From [Mycobacterium] stephanolepidis (GTDB lineage Bacteria > Actinomycetota > Actinomycetes > Mycobacteriales > Mycobacteriaceae): a DNA stretch of 64,000 nt. Both the position numbers and the translations under genes were made by a program. Below, one piece after another: positions 55,047-63,914 of the stretch (its first letter is position 1; every line of letters begins with the position of its first letter). Under the pieces are notes generated by a model, which saw nothing but the letters and a program-made list of their open reading frames with translations, ran no database searches and was not told the origin of the DNA. The stretch spans positions 1,178,001 to 1,242,000 of the forward strand of contig NZ_AP018165.1 in NCBI RefSeq assembly GCF_002356335.1. Reading direction: 5' to 3'.

Positions 55047-55856
55047 TCAACCGAATTCGACGACCGTCATCGCCGGCCTGATCCGGTCGGAGAACGGCAG
55101 GTCGTAGAACAGGGGCGTGGCCAGCCTCAGGAAGTTTCCGCGTCCGGGAGGCATCCGCACCTCACGCACCGCGCGCACACCGTCAAGGGCCCGCAGCTGC
55201 CCGTACTGGTGGGCGGTGAAGGAGAACGGCATGGGCGGCACCGTGTAGTGCTCGCTGAGCTTCCAACCGCGCCGCTGCGAGTAGACGCTCATCAACCAGG
55301 GGATGGTGTCGAAGACCATCCACCCGCCGGGAAAGCGCTTAGCGCAGGCGGCGATGAGATCGAACACCACATCGCGTTCCAGGTACATAAACAGACCCTC
55401 GGCGGTGATCAGGACGCCGTTGGAGTCGTCGACCTGGTCCATCCAGGAGTGCTCGAGTGCGGACTGCGCGATGTAGCGGAGCCGATCGGAGGGCGGAAGC
55501 AACTGCTGGCGCAACCGCACGATGGGTTCCAGATCGACGGACAACCAGTTCAACTCGCCGTTGTCGATACGCCAGAAACTGGTCTGCAGTCCCTCGGCCA
55601 GCGCCACCACCGTGGCACGCGGGTGATCCGCGAGATAGTCGTTGGAAACGTTGTCAAAGGTCAACGCCCGCAGCGCAATTCCTTGGTGGGTGCGACCGAA
55701 GTGGTGGTAGTCGTAGTCGAGGCTGTCGCGCAGCACGATAGCCATCGGGTCCTCAAGAACGCCGTCGGGCCGGTTCGCCTCGGTGGCCCGCTGATTCAGC
55801 GTGATGAGCGCGGTCTCCGACACCCCGTCGAGGTGGCGGGCATCAATGGCAGCCAT
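55047..55856 (-). CDS. SAM-dependent methyltransferase, LCMT family (paralogue 1)
   Basis: 269 residues. PCMT/LCMT-type pattern: GVSETALITLNQRATEANRP, ATVVALAEGLQTSFWR with the SAM-binding strand, ITAEGLFMYLE (motif III) and CAKRFPGGWMVFDTIPW. Such mycobacterial proteins are annotated class I methyltransferases of the LCMT family; some methylate tetracenomycin-like polyketides or lipids. Very similar in layout to the protein at 56394-57242. Last gene of a three-gene minus operon with DUF1697 and paralogue 2. Confidence 0.85.
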   Translation of the reverse strand: MAAIDARHLDGVSETALITLNQRATEANRPDGVLEDPMAIVLRDSLDYDYHHFGRTHQGIALRALTFDNVSNDYLADHPRATVVALAEGLQTSFWRIDNGELNWLSVDLEPIVRLRQQLLPPSDRLRYIAQSALEHSWMDQVDDSNGVLITAEGLFMYLERDVVFDLIAACAKRFPGGWMVFDTIPWLMSVYSQRRGWKLSEHYTVPPMPFSFTAHQYGQLRALDGVRAVREVRMPPGRGNFLRLATPLFYDLPFSDRIRPAMTVVEFG

Positions 55857-55869
55857 GCCAGCCACAGTA

Positions 55870-56391
55870 CTAGCGAACGAGTTTGTGCAAGGTCCGCAGG
55901 TTGCGGGTGGTCGTCGTCGACTTGTACCGCTTCTTGCCCATCGTCTTACCGACGGGGCTGGCCAGGGTCTGCGACTTGGGCACTTGCCAATACAGCACGC
56001 CGTCACCGGCAGCGATGCGTTCGCTGTCATCGAGCTCGCTATCGAGGGCCGCCAGTTCGGTGAGCACCGCGGGGTCGCTGCAGAACATCACGTAGGAGTG
56101 CACGTCCTCGATATCGGGTTCCCACGGGAACGCATCGATGATGCGACCGATCGTGTCCAGGTCATACACCAGCACCCAGGCCTCGTAGCCGAAGCGATCG
56201 CCGAGTACCTGCTGCAGCCGTTCCTTGACCGCGAAGGCGGTCTCGGTGGAGTCCAACAGCACATTGCCGCTGGCGAGAATTGTTGTCACACCCGCGAATC
56301 CATCAGCGGTGAGGGCATCACGGACATCGGCCATCTTCATCGTGATGCCACCAACGTTCACTCCGCGCAGCAGGGCGGCGTATCTGGTCAC
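55870..56391 (-). CDS. DUF1697 family protein
   Basis: 173 residues from GTG 56391, two nt downstream of the paralogue-2 stop. Family pattern: RYAALLRGVNVGG, MADVRDALTADGFAGVTTILASGNVLLDS by segments and C-terminal GKKRYKSTTTTRNLRTLHKL. Cytosolic, function unknown. Sandwiched between two similar methyltransferases. Confidence 0.88.
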   Translation of the reverse strand: MTRYAALLRGVNVGGITMKMADVRDALTADGFAGVTTILASGNVLLDSTETAFAVKERLQQVLGDRFGYEAWVLVYDLDTIGRIIDAFPWEPDIEDVHSYVMFCSDPAVLTELAALDSELDDSERIAAGDGVLYWQVPKSQTLASPVGKTMGKKRYKSTTTTRNLRTLHKLVR

Positions 56392-56393
56392 GG

Positions 56394-57242
56394 CTATCCG
56401 AACTGCAGCAGCGTCATGGAAGGACGCGTCCGACGCAGAAACCCGCGATCAAGACGCTTCGAGTTGACGAACTTCCAGAGGCCACGGCCCGGCTGCAACG
56501 GTATGTCGACGGCGGCCACCACTCCCGGAACTGAGGTGAGTGCCTCGCCCTCGTCGGGGGTCAGCGCGAACGGCATGGGCGGGGCCACGTAGCGGTCCGA
56601 CAACTTGAGCCCCTGCAGGGTGCGCCTGCTGAACCAGTGCGGGATGTTGTCGAACATCATCTGGCCGCCGGGAAAACGCTTGGCACAGGCCTCGATCAGC
56701 CCGAGAGATTCCTCCGGCTGTAGGTACATGAGTAGGCCTTCGGCCGTGATGAACGCGCCCTCAGAGGCATCGACCCGATCCATCCAACTCAAGTCCAGGG
56801 CCGACTGCGCGAGCCCGATGATCCGCTGGTTCTCGGGCAGCAGTGTGTTGCGCAGTTCCATCACAGGCGGCAGATCGACTGAATACCAAGTGAATTGAGC
56901 CGTGGATTCCGCCCCGCCGAGGCGCCAGAAGCTGGTCTGCATGCCTTCGGCGAGTGCGACGATCGCCGCCCGCGGATGCGTCGCGAGATACACACGTGCC
57001 TGCGTGTCGAAGGCCAGGGCCCGCAGCCCGTGGGACTGTGACGGGCGCCCGAACTTGCGGTAGTCGTACTCGATGGCATCGAAGAGTTCTGCGGCCAGCG
57101 GATCCTTGATCACACCGTCCGCCCGCTTGGCTTCGGTTCCGCGGTTGTGCAGCGTCCACAGGGTGGTAGCCGAGACGCCCTCCAGGCTGTCTCCGCTGAT
57201 CCTCGATGAGCCACTTGGGCGAAGAGCATCAGACTCGGTCAT
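56394..57242 (-). CDS. SAM-dependent methyltransferase, LCMT family (paralogue 2)
   Basis: 282 residues from ATG 57242. Same pattern as the protein at 55047: GVSATTLWTLHNRGTEAKR, AAIVALAEGMQTSFWR, ITAEGLLMYLQPEE and CAKRFPGGQMMFDNIPHW. The pair is clearly a duplication. First gene of the three-gene minus operon. Substrate unknown. Confidence 0.85.
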   Translation of the reverse strand: MTESDALRPSGSSRISGDSLEGVSATTLWTLHNRGTEAKRADGVIKDPLAAELFDAIEYDYRKFGRPSQSHGLRALAFDTQARVYLATHPRAAIVALAEGMQTSFWRLGGAESTAQFTWYSVDLPPVMELRNTLLPENQRIIGLAQSALDLSWMDRVDASEGAFITAEGLLMYLQPEESLGLIEACAKRFPGGQMMFDNIPHWFSRRTLQGLKLSDRYVAPPMPFALTPDEGEALTSVPGVVAAVDIPLQPGRGLWKFVNSKRLDRGFLRRTRPSMTLLQFG

Positions 57243-57302
57243 GACGCTGATGCTAGTGAAATGGGGCGACGATAGGACTGCCCCTTGGTTAGGCTGACCG
57301 GT

Positions 57303-57488
57303 ATGACCGAATCGAAGGCGGGCGAAGACTCGGCCGCGGATGATGCCAAGCGCAAGTTCCGCGAGGCCCTTGACCGCAAGAACAACAAGGCCAACGCCGC
57401 CGCTGACAACAAGGACACCGCCAGCAAGCCGACCCATGCACATGGCCGGGCCGGCTCGCATCGCGAATTCCGCCGTAAGAGCGGTTAA
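57303..57488 (+). CDS. DUF5302 small protein
   Basis: 61 residues, charged and without a folded core: DDAKRKFREALDRKNNKANA, then HAHGRAGSHREFRRKS. Matches the short DUF5302 family of mycobacteria. TAGGCT lies 7 nt before ATG 57303 (leaderless type). Overlaps the acyltransferase gene by 4 nt at their convergent ends. Function unknown. Confidence 0.82.
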   Translation: MTESKAGEDSAADDAKRKFREALDRKNNKANAAADNKDTASKPTHAHGRAGSHREFRRKSG

Positions 57489-58786
57489 GCCTCTCGTCGC
57501 TGGTTGGCCAGTGACCGGGCGATGATCAGCCCGGCCAGCACCACCACCCAGCACACGAGGCCAAAGCCCTTGAGCCCCCACACCACTGAAGCCAGGGTGA
57601 ACCCGCCCGCGGCCATCAGCGCTATCCCGACGGCCGCGCTGCGCACACCGGGGCGCGCGACATAGCCGCCGTCCCAGCCGGGCAAGGGGTTGTTCTCCAG
57701 CGGTCGCAGGGCCAGGAAGAGCCCCGTCACCAGGATGGCCATCGTCACTACCTGAAGCACTGACAAGAAGACGAAATTCGTTGCCGTGGTGTCGTATCGG
57801 GGGAATCCCAGGAAATCGAACGCCAGGTGCATGCCCAGCAGTGCGGGCATGTGCCAGAGGTACAGCGTCATCGCGCCAGAGTTGCCGATGGCCACGGCCC
57901 ACCAGACCCGTGGGCGCTGAGCCCATCGATTGATGGCGGGCATAGCCGCGATGGCCAATGCCGACAGGACCATCGCGTGCCCGGCCAACACCAGCGACGG
58001 CGGGATCATGTTCGGCACCTTCTGGCCGGCCACCCCGACCAGGCTGATGGTGTACGGGCCGAACGTCACCAGCGCGATGTTGATCGCGAAAACGACTGCG
58101 GCGAGTATCAACGCAGCCTTCTGGGTGATCAGCTGCCGGCGGTACCCCACGCCTAAAACCGCCGGCAGCAGCCACACCACGAAGTTCACGTATCCGATGC
58201 CGGAGGGAGCCCCCAGCCCCAGCCGCAGCACGTCAACTGCCGCGATACCCAGATAGATCCCCGCCAGCGCGCCGAGCATGCTCCGCGTGGTCGTGATGCG
58301 GGCAAGCAGCGGAACCGCCGCCAGCACCAGCACGTAGGCGCCCAGGAACCACAGGAGCTGGGTGCTCACCCCCGCGACCGGCTCATATACGTGCAGCGGC
58401 AGGATTTGCCGAAGAATCAGCAGCGCCACCGCCCAGAAGCCCAGGTAGTAAAAGACCGGGCGGTACAGGCGGGTGCAGCGATGCATGAGCCAGGATCCCC
58501 AGCTGGTACCCGGCTTCCAGGAGCCCACGCTCGCGGCAACCCCGGCGAAGAAGAACAGCGGCATGATCTGAAAAACCCAGGTGAGTGCCTGGAAAACGGG
58601 GCGACCGTTGAGCAGGTTGCCCCACAGCAGCACACCGTTGTCGATGGCGCTCACCGCCATGACGGTGTGCCCGAGGACCACGCCGACCAGCGACACGATC
58701 CGGATCACGTCAAGTGCGCGGTCGCGCGTTGCCGCCGTGGCGGCGCCCACCTCATCGGCGGTGGGCAGGCCCAGAGTCATCGTCAT
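57485..58786 (-). CDS. Acyltransferase family 3 membrane protein
   Basis: 433 residues, about ten helices. Family-3 acyltransferase hallmarks: RALDVIRIVSLVGVVLGHTV near the N-terminus (R-x-(10)-H), and RLYRPVFYYLG after the second helix. Such OafA-like enzymes O-acylate extracellular glycans or lipids using acyl-CoA or another donor. Acceptor unknown. Confidence 0.85.
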   Translation of the reverse strand: MTMTLGLPTADEVGAATAATRDRALDVIRIVSLVGVVLGHTVMAVSAIDNGVLLWGNLLNGRPVFQALTWVFQIMPLFFFAGVAASVGSWKPGTSWGSWLMHRCTRLYRPVFYYLGFWAVALLILRQILPLHVYEPVAGVSTQLLWFLGAYVLVLAAVPLLARITTTRSMLGALAGIYLGIAAVDVLRLGLGAPSGIGYVNFVVWLLPAVLGVGYRRQLITQKAALILAAVVFAINIALVTFGPYTISLVGVAGQKVPNMIPPSLVLAGHAMVLSALAIAAMPAINRWAQRPRVWWAVAIGNSGAMTLYLWHMPALLGMHLAFDFLGFPRYDTTATNFVFLSVLQVVTMAILVTGLFLALRPLENNPLPGWDGGYVARPGVRSAAVGIALMAAGGFTLASVVWGLKGFGLVCWVVVLAGLIIARSLANQRREA

Positions 58787-58875
58787 GCACCTAGCGTCGC
58801 CGAGTGCCGATCGCCGACACAGCGCGTCGCTACGCGATCTCGCTAGGTAGTTTCCCCTGGGCCCGCCGCGTAGGA

Positions 58876-59334
58876 CTAGCCGCCGAGCGCGGCGATGAGG
58901 TCCTTGATCTTGGCGGCCTCGTCCTCGGTGACCTGTTCCTCGGACTCGACCGCCGTCAGGAAGCCAACCTTGAGCCCTGCGCCATTGGCGGTTTCCTGTG
59001 CGGTGAGCCGGGCACGCCGACGTGCGGTGTAGAGGCGCTGGCCCAGCGTCGCGCTGGGGCTGTTGGCCGCATCCTTCATCAGGTCGTCGTAGCGATGGCG
59101 CACCCCGCTCAGCGCGACGATCACCGAGGGCGTCACCCGGCTGCGGCCGGCGGCCTTCGAGATCGCGCCCTCAAGCTTGCGCAGTCCGCTCAGGACGACG
59201 GCGACGCGTTCGCCGTACTCGGCGTCGCTGGGTTCGGGCAGGGTGTCGATGGCGGAGGCGTACATGTGCACCGCCGCATCGACGAGGCTGACAATGACTG
59301 GGGCTTCGCCCTCATCCGGCACGACTTCAGGCAC
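58876..59334 (-). CDS. HTH (XRE-like) regulator
   Basis: 152 residues from GTG 59334. C-terminal half carries an XRE-type helix-turn-helix: LGQRLYTARRRARLTAQETA then GLKVGFLTAVESEEQVTEDEAAKIK. N-terminal half is helical and unassigned. Resembles small mycobacterial regulators; a longer frame to 59424 is possible. Targets unknown. Confidence 0.65.
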   Translation of the reverse strand: MPEVVPDEGEAPVIVSLVDAAVHMYASAIDTLPEPSDAEYGERVAVVLSGLRKLEGAISKAAGRSRVTPSVIVALSGVRHRYDDLMKDAANSPSATLGQRLYTARRRARLTAQETANGAGLKVGFLTAVESEEQVTEDEAAKIKDLIAALGG

Positions 59335-59546
59335 GACCCATCGACTCCTTCTGAAAAGACCGGTAACGACCCCGAAGTAGGCGGGGGTCGCCGACAACTT
59401 AGCGCCGATCCACAGCCCGGACAACCCCTATCGTATGAACGATTTCTGATCCGAGTGTCTAGGCGGGGGTGTGCGAACTGTGCTGTGCTACCAACCTTTT
59501 CAGCGGTGCAGCTGTGGTCATGGGGTGTGGCGGCAACAGATCTTGA
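59335..59546. other. Intergenic region, nothing recognised
   Basis: 212 nt between the HTH gene (start) and the MFS stop. It must hold the promoter of the HTH gene; no clear repeat, RNA or ORF was found. Confidence 0.4.
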
Positions 59547-60755
59547 TTAGCCGGTGCTCACCGGTGCGGCCGGTTTCACCCGGCGCGGGCGTTCTTGCCA
59601 GATGACGGCGATCAGACACAGCGCGGCCAGGGCGGCCACCGCGAGTGCGAACGTGACACCCGCGGTGCGCAGCCCCCACGCTTGCGCGGCCAGACCCTCG
59701 CCGATGACCGGCAAGGCGATTCCCACATAGGCAACCACGAAGTAGCTGGAGGTCACCTCGGCACGGTTGTCCTCGGGGGTCCGGTCGGCGATGGAGGCGA
59801 GTCCGCGGCTGAAGCTGATGCCCTGTCCGATGCCCACCACGACAGCGCTGGCCAGATACCAGGGCAGCGACGAAGTATGTAGGGCCACCACAACGAGCAG
59901 CATCCCGGTCAGCAGTACTGCGCAGCCAAGGATCAGCGCCCTGGCCGCCGGCACCTTCCGGACCAGAATCTGTGCCACACAAGAAGATCCGAACGTCAGG
60001 AAGACACTTGCCCCGGCCACCGCGTGGTTGTCGATGCCGAGCACCCCGGACAGGAACCCGGGTGCCACTGCCGTGAAGGATCCGAGCGCTGCGAATCCCG
60101 CGAATCCCGCCGTCGCCGCTGCCGCGAATGTCACTCGGACCTCGGGAGGCAGCGAAAGGCGTTGCACACCAAGCTTTCCGTGCCTCGGTGCGGTCTCGGG
60201 TGCCAAGAGCAGGGCGACCACGGCGATCGACACAAGTCCGATATGAACGATGAAGGCCAGATGTGTGGGCCAGGGCGCGTACTGAACGAGAACGCCGGCC
60301 ACCAAGGGCCCCAGTCCAAGGCCGCCGGTATTGGCGATGGTGGCCACGGCGGCGGCCCGTCCCCGCCATTGCTCGGGTGCTGCTTCGATGACGGCGACGG
60401 TAGCCGCGCCGGTGAAGAACCCTGCGGACAGTCCCGAGACGATGCGGGCGATCAACAGCAGCGGAACCGAGTCGACGAACAGGAAGATGACCGAGCTGAG
60501 GATGGCGAATCCGGCACCGGTCAGCAACAGAGGGCGACGGCCGAGAACATCGGACCAGCCGCCGAACAGCAGCAGCGCGAACAGCACGCCGGCGGCGTAG
60601 GTGGCGTAGACGACCGTCGTGGTGAGTACGGAAAAATGCATCTGCTGCGAGTACAACGCGTACATGGGGGTCGGCATTGTGGTGCCGATCATGACTGCCG
60701 AGAAGCTGAACGCCAGCAGGATGAACGCGGCCGAGCGGCGCAAGCGAGCAATCAC
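59547..60755 (-). CDS. MFS transporter (drug-efflux-like)
   Basis: 402 residues from GTG 60755. Twelve helices; motif A is seen as LFGGWSDVLGRRPLLL in the first half, and the NTGGLGLGPLVAGVL stretch is the motif C of antiporters. Similar to YfcJ/arabinose-efflux-type permeases. A proton-coupled efflux role is plausible; substrate unknown. Confidence 0.88.
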   Translation of the reverse strand: MIARLRRSAAFILLAFSFSAVMIGTTMPTPMYALYSQQMHFSVLTTTVVYATYAAGVLFALLLFGGWSDVLGRRPLLLTGAGFAILSSVIFLFVDSVPLLLIARIVSGLSAGFFTGAATVAVIEAAPEQWRGRAAAVATIANTGGLGLGPLVAGVLVQYAPWPTHLAFIVHIGLVSIAVVALLLAPETAPRHGKLGVQRLSLPPEVRVTFAAAATAGFAGFAALGSFTAVAPGFLSGVLGIDNHAVAGASVFLTFGSSCVAQILVRKVPAARALILGCAVLLTGMLLVVVALHTSSLPWYLASAVVVGIGQGISFSRGLASIADRTPEDNRAEVTSSYFVVAYVGIALPVIGEGLAAQAWGLRTAGVTFALAVAALAALCLIAVIWQERPRRVKPAAPVSTG

Positions 60756-60798
60756 AACTCACTGTAAGTCGGCGGCGGGCCATCTCATTCCGGCGCGA

Positions 60799-62433
60799 TT
60801 AATGGGCAATCGCCTTTTCCGCGCCGATGCCTGTCAGGGAGCGCACTTCCATCTCGGCGTTCAACCCGGGATCGCCCTTGTCGTCGGAGGTGAGCGTCCC
60901 GATGATGCCGAGCAGGAAGGCCAGCGGAATCGACACGATGCCCGGATTGGCGAGCGGGAACCAGGCGAAGTCGGCCCCGGGGATCATCGCGGTCTTCGCG
61001 CCGGAGACGGCGGGGGAGAAGACGATGAGCACGATGGTGGAGATCAGGCCGCCATACATGCTCCACAGCGCGCCACGGGTGTTGAACCGCGCCCAGTACA
61101 GCGAGTACACGATGGTCGGCAGGTTGGCCGCCGCTGCGACCGCGAAGGCCAGTGCCACCAGGAACGCGACGTTCTGCCCGTTGGCCAGGATGCCGAGCCC
61201 GATCGCGATGACGCCCAGCACCACCGCGGTGATCCGTGACACGCGGACCTGCTCGGCTTCAGAGACGTTGTGGCCCTTGATGATCGAGGCGTAGATGTCA
61301 TGCGCGAAGGATGCCGATGCGGTGATCGTCAACCCGGCCACCACCGCGAGAATCGTGGCGAAGGCCACCGCCGAGATGACCGCCAACAGGATGACGCCGC
61401 CGAGTTCGAAGGCCAACAGCGGTGCGGCCGAGTTCTGGCCACCTGCCGCCGCCAGAATGCGATCGGGTCCGACGAGGGCCGCAGCTCCGTAGCCCAGTGC
61501 CAGGGTGAATAGGTAGAAGGCGCCAATCAGTCCGATCGCCCACACCACCGACCGACGTGCTTCCTTGGCGGTGGGCACGGTGTAGAAGCGCATCAGGACG
61601 TGGGGGAGACCGGCGGTGCCCAGAACCAGCGCGAGTCCGAGTGACAGAAAGTTGATCTTCGATGTCAGCGAGCCGCCGTACTGGGCACCTGGCGCCAGAA
61701 CATCGCGAGACGCAACATCTTTGGTGTGGCTGTCGGAGACGGCGTGCTGCGCCGCGCCGAGGATGTCGGAGAAGTTGAAACCGAACTTGGCGAACACCGC
61801 GGCCGTCATGAGTGCGGCGCCGCTGATCAGCAAGACCGCCTTGATGATCTGCACCCAGGTGGTGCCCTTCATTCCGCCCACCAAGACGTAGACGATCATG
61901 AGCACGCCAACCACGCCGATCACTATCGATTGGCCCCACCGACTGTGAATGTTGAGTAGGAGCGCCACCAGGCCTCCGGCGCCTGCCATCTGCGCGAGTA
62001 GGTAGAACAGCGATACCGTCAGGGTGGAGGTGGCCGCCGCCAGTCGCACCGGGCGCTGCCTGAGCCGGAAGCTCAGCACATCGGCCATGGTGAACTTGCC
62101 TGTGTTGCGCAGTAATTCGGCGACGAGAAGCAAGGCCACCAGCCAGGCCACCAGGAACCCGATGGAGTATAGAAAGCCGTCATAGCCGTACACCGCGATG
62201 GCCCCGGCGATTCCGAGAAAGCTTGCGGCGGAAAGGTAGTCGCCGGCGATGGCGATGCCGTTCTGCGGACCGGAGAAGGCGCGGCCGCCGGTGAAGAAGC
62301 CCTCCGCGGTTTTGTTGCTACCGCTGGCCCGGATGACGAGGTAGAGGGTGACGGCGACGAAGACGGTGAAGATCGCGATGTTGGTGGCCGGATTGCCGAC
62401 GGTTTCAGCCGCCAGCGTCGATGTGGTGGTCAT
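60799..62433 (-). CDS. actP: Cation/acetate-type sodium symporter (ActP-like)
   Basis: 544 residues, thirteen helices of the SSS family. YLVIRASGSNKTAEGFFTGG and GDYLSAASFLGIAGA near the N-terminus, RFYTVPTAKEARRSVVW and AHDIYASIIKGHNVSE are all ActP/SSS signatures. Imports acetate or another short carboxylate with Na+. Start overlaps the DUF485 gene stop (ATGA), the standard partner of ActP. Gene symbol by family. Confidence 0.9.
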   Translation of the reverse strand: MTTTSTLAAETVGNPATNIAIFTVFVAVTLYLVIRASGSNKTAEGFFTGGRAFSGPQNGIAIAGDYLSAASFLGIAGAIAVYGYDGFLYSIGFLVAWLVALLLVAELLRNTGKFTMADVLSFRLRQRPVRLAAATSTLTVSLFYLLAQMAGAGGLVALLLNIHSRWGQSIVIGVVGVLMIVYVLVGGMKGTTWVQIIKAVLLISGAALMTAAVFAKFGFNFSDILGAAQHAVSDSHTKDVASRDVLAPGAQYGGSLTSKINFLSLGLALVLGTAGLPHVLMRFYTVPTAKEARRSVVWAIGLIGAFYLFTLALGYGAAALVGPDRILAAAGGQNSAAPLLAFELGGVILLAVISAVAFATILAVVAGLTITASASFAHDIYASIIKGHNVSEAEQVRVSRITAVVLGVIAIGLGILANGQNVAFLVALAFAVAAAANLPTIVYSLYWARFNTRGALWSMYGGLISTIVLIVFSPAVSGAKTAMIPGADFAWFPLANPGIVSIPLAFLLGIIGTLTSDDKGDPGLNAEMEVRSLTGIGAEKAIAH

Positions 62434-62762
62434 GCTTGTTCCACCTCGGCACGGATCGCCGCGGCCTTCGGATCCAACTCGCGGTTGGCGAACCGTACGT
62501 AGAGTCCGGTGATGACGAAGGTCGTGAGGAACTGGCCAAGGCCCAGCACGAGTCCCACGTTGATGTTGCCGACGAGTTTGATCGCCATGAAGTCATGGGC
62601 GAACGCACCCAGCACCAGGTACAGGCCGTACCACGCGAGAAAGAATGCGGTCATGGGAAAAACAAAGCGGCGCAATGTTTTCCGAAGCTCCTGAAATTCC
62701 GGGCTGCTCTGGATCTCCAGGGCTCGTTCGGTGGACAGCTCGGTAGGATCGATCGCGGTCAA
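62430..62762 (-). CDS. DUF485 membrane protein, ActP partner
   Basis: 110 residues from TTG 62762 because AAGGAG is 6-8 nt upstream; a start at 62822 would be further up and lacks such a site. Two helices: FPMTAFFLAWYGLYLVLGAF and INVGLVLGLGQFLTTFVITGLY, with the YVRFANRELDP end typical of DUF485 (YjcH). It is translationally coupled to actP. Confidence 0.88.
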   Translation of the reverse strand: MTAIDPTELSTERALEIQSSPEFQELRKTLRRFVFPMTAFFLAWYGLYLVLGAFAHDFMAIKLVGNINVGLVLGLGQFLTTFVITGLYVRFANRELDPKAAAIRAEVEQA

Positions 62763-62848
62763 CGCTGGCTCCTTATGGGTACCTGTAAGGGTGCTGGGAG
62801 AGTGTAATGAGAGCTGAGTCACAGCGGTGGGGTTTCCGGCGCTGGTTT

Positions 62849-62866
62849 GTCAGGTGTTCACCTGAC
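62849..62866. promoter_or_regulatory. Palindrome upstream of the DUF485-actP operon
   Basis: GTCAGGTG-TT-CACCTGAC, a perfect 8+8 dyad. It lies about 90 nt upstream of the DUF485 start and 20 nt after the stop of the gene at 62886, so it may be an operator for a GntR-like regulator or part of that gene's terminator. Confidence 0.5.
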
Positions 62867-62885
62867 GAGCCACAAGAGTCGCGGC

Positions 62886-63914
62886 TCACACGCTCCGGTG
62901 TACTGATTCATCCCCGTACTGCTGGTTGACCGCACGCAAGAACTTCTCCGCATCGGTGGGCTCGACCGGAGGCAGGTGGATTGTTTCACTGACGATGCCG
63001 TCGGGCAGGCGCGGCTCGGAGCCGACGTCGGGGATGAAGTTCTTCAGGGCGCCATCGGTGAACGGCACGCCGGACTTGACCTGATTATTGGAAACCAGAT
63101 CGAATGCCCGCGTCATCGCGTCGCACGATTCCTCGGGCAGCGCTGCTTTGATCGCGGCGATCTCGGTGGCGGACTTCCCATCGAAGGACTGCGCGAACTC
63201 GTACAGGTACTGCAGCTGGTTGGACGGGATGGTGACGCTCTTACCCGCGGCGAGATCTTTGAGCTGCCGATCATCCAAGAGCGATGCCGCGTTGACCCTG
63301 CTCAACACGCTCTGATCTCGCTGGTTGTCCGCCTGGAAATGCTCCCCGTCCAGATTTCCCTGTGCGGGAGTCAGTCCGCAGAAGGGGTTGAACGAGGCCG
63401 CCAACTCATCGCAGATGGCGTCGATCTGCTGCTGGGCTTCCAGTTCGGCGGCCCACCACTTGTCGTACGCCTTGCGCATCATCCGCGTGAACTTGGCGGC
63501 GGTTTGGTTTGCCTTCTCGATGACCTCGGCGCTGGCATGGGGTTGCGTGTTCCAGCTGACGGTGAGGTCCTCGGCGACGGTGTAGCCATGGTCGCTGGCC
63601 TCGTTGTAGAGGTCGACAGCCTCGCGGCGGTACTCGATCGACTGGAACTCCAAGGTGACCAAGGCCTTCGGGGCATCATCGAGCAGCATCTGGGTGGCCA
63701 GGTAGATCGTTTTCTCGTCGCTGGCCGCGGTGTCCTGGATCGCGCGCGCGGTTTCACCGTCCCACGGAAGGCCGCCGGGCATGTCGACCGAATGCTTGTA
63801 GTCCTGGGCGCGATGTTGCAGCTCGGTGGCGGTCAGCATCGCCAGGCGCAACGGCACGATCGACTGTTCGGGATGGTTGGTCAACAACCTTCTGGCCGAG
63901 TAATCCGACTTCAT
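62886..63914 (-). CDS. WXG/TPR-region type VII secretion-associated protein
   Basis: 342 residues. The N-terminal part LTATELQHRAQDYKHSVD followed by GGLPWDGETARAIQDTA fits the paired helices of the mycobacterial TPR-repeat-region (WXG-like) proteins; helices continue through KFTRMMRKAYDKWWAAELEA, and the C-terminus is Pro-rich (SETIHLPPVEPTDAEKFLRA). ATG 63914 overlaps the stop of the upstream gene, supporting that start. ESX export is inferred. Function unknown. Confidence 0.65.
   Translation of the reverse strand: MKSDYSARRLLTNHPEQSIVPLRLAMLTATELQHRAQDYKHSVDMPGGLPWDGETARAIQDTAASDEKTIYLATQMLLDDAPKALVTLEFQSIEYRREAVDLYNEASDHGYTVAEDLTVSWNTQPHASAEVIEKANQTAAKFTRMMRKAYDKWWAAELEAQQQIDAICDELAASFNPFCGLTPAQGNLDGEHFQADNQRDQSVLSRVNAASLLDDRQLKDLAAGKSVTIPSNQLQYLYEFAQSFDGKSATEIAAIKAALPEESCDAMTRAFDLVSNNQVKSGVPFTDGALKNFIPDVGSEPRLPDGIVSETIHLPPVEPTDAEKFLRAVNQQYGDESVHRSV

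Noticed and set aside
56394..58175. Extended methyltransferase frame of 593 codons
   Set aside because: Codons beyond 57242 cross the DUF5302 gene and read antisense or out of frame through the acyltransferase gene.
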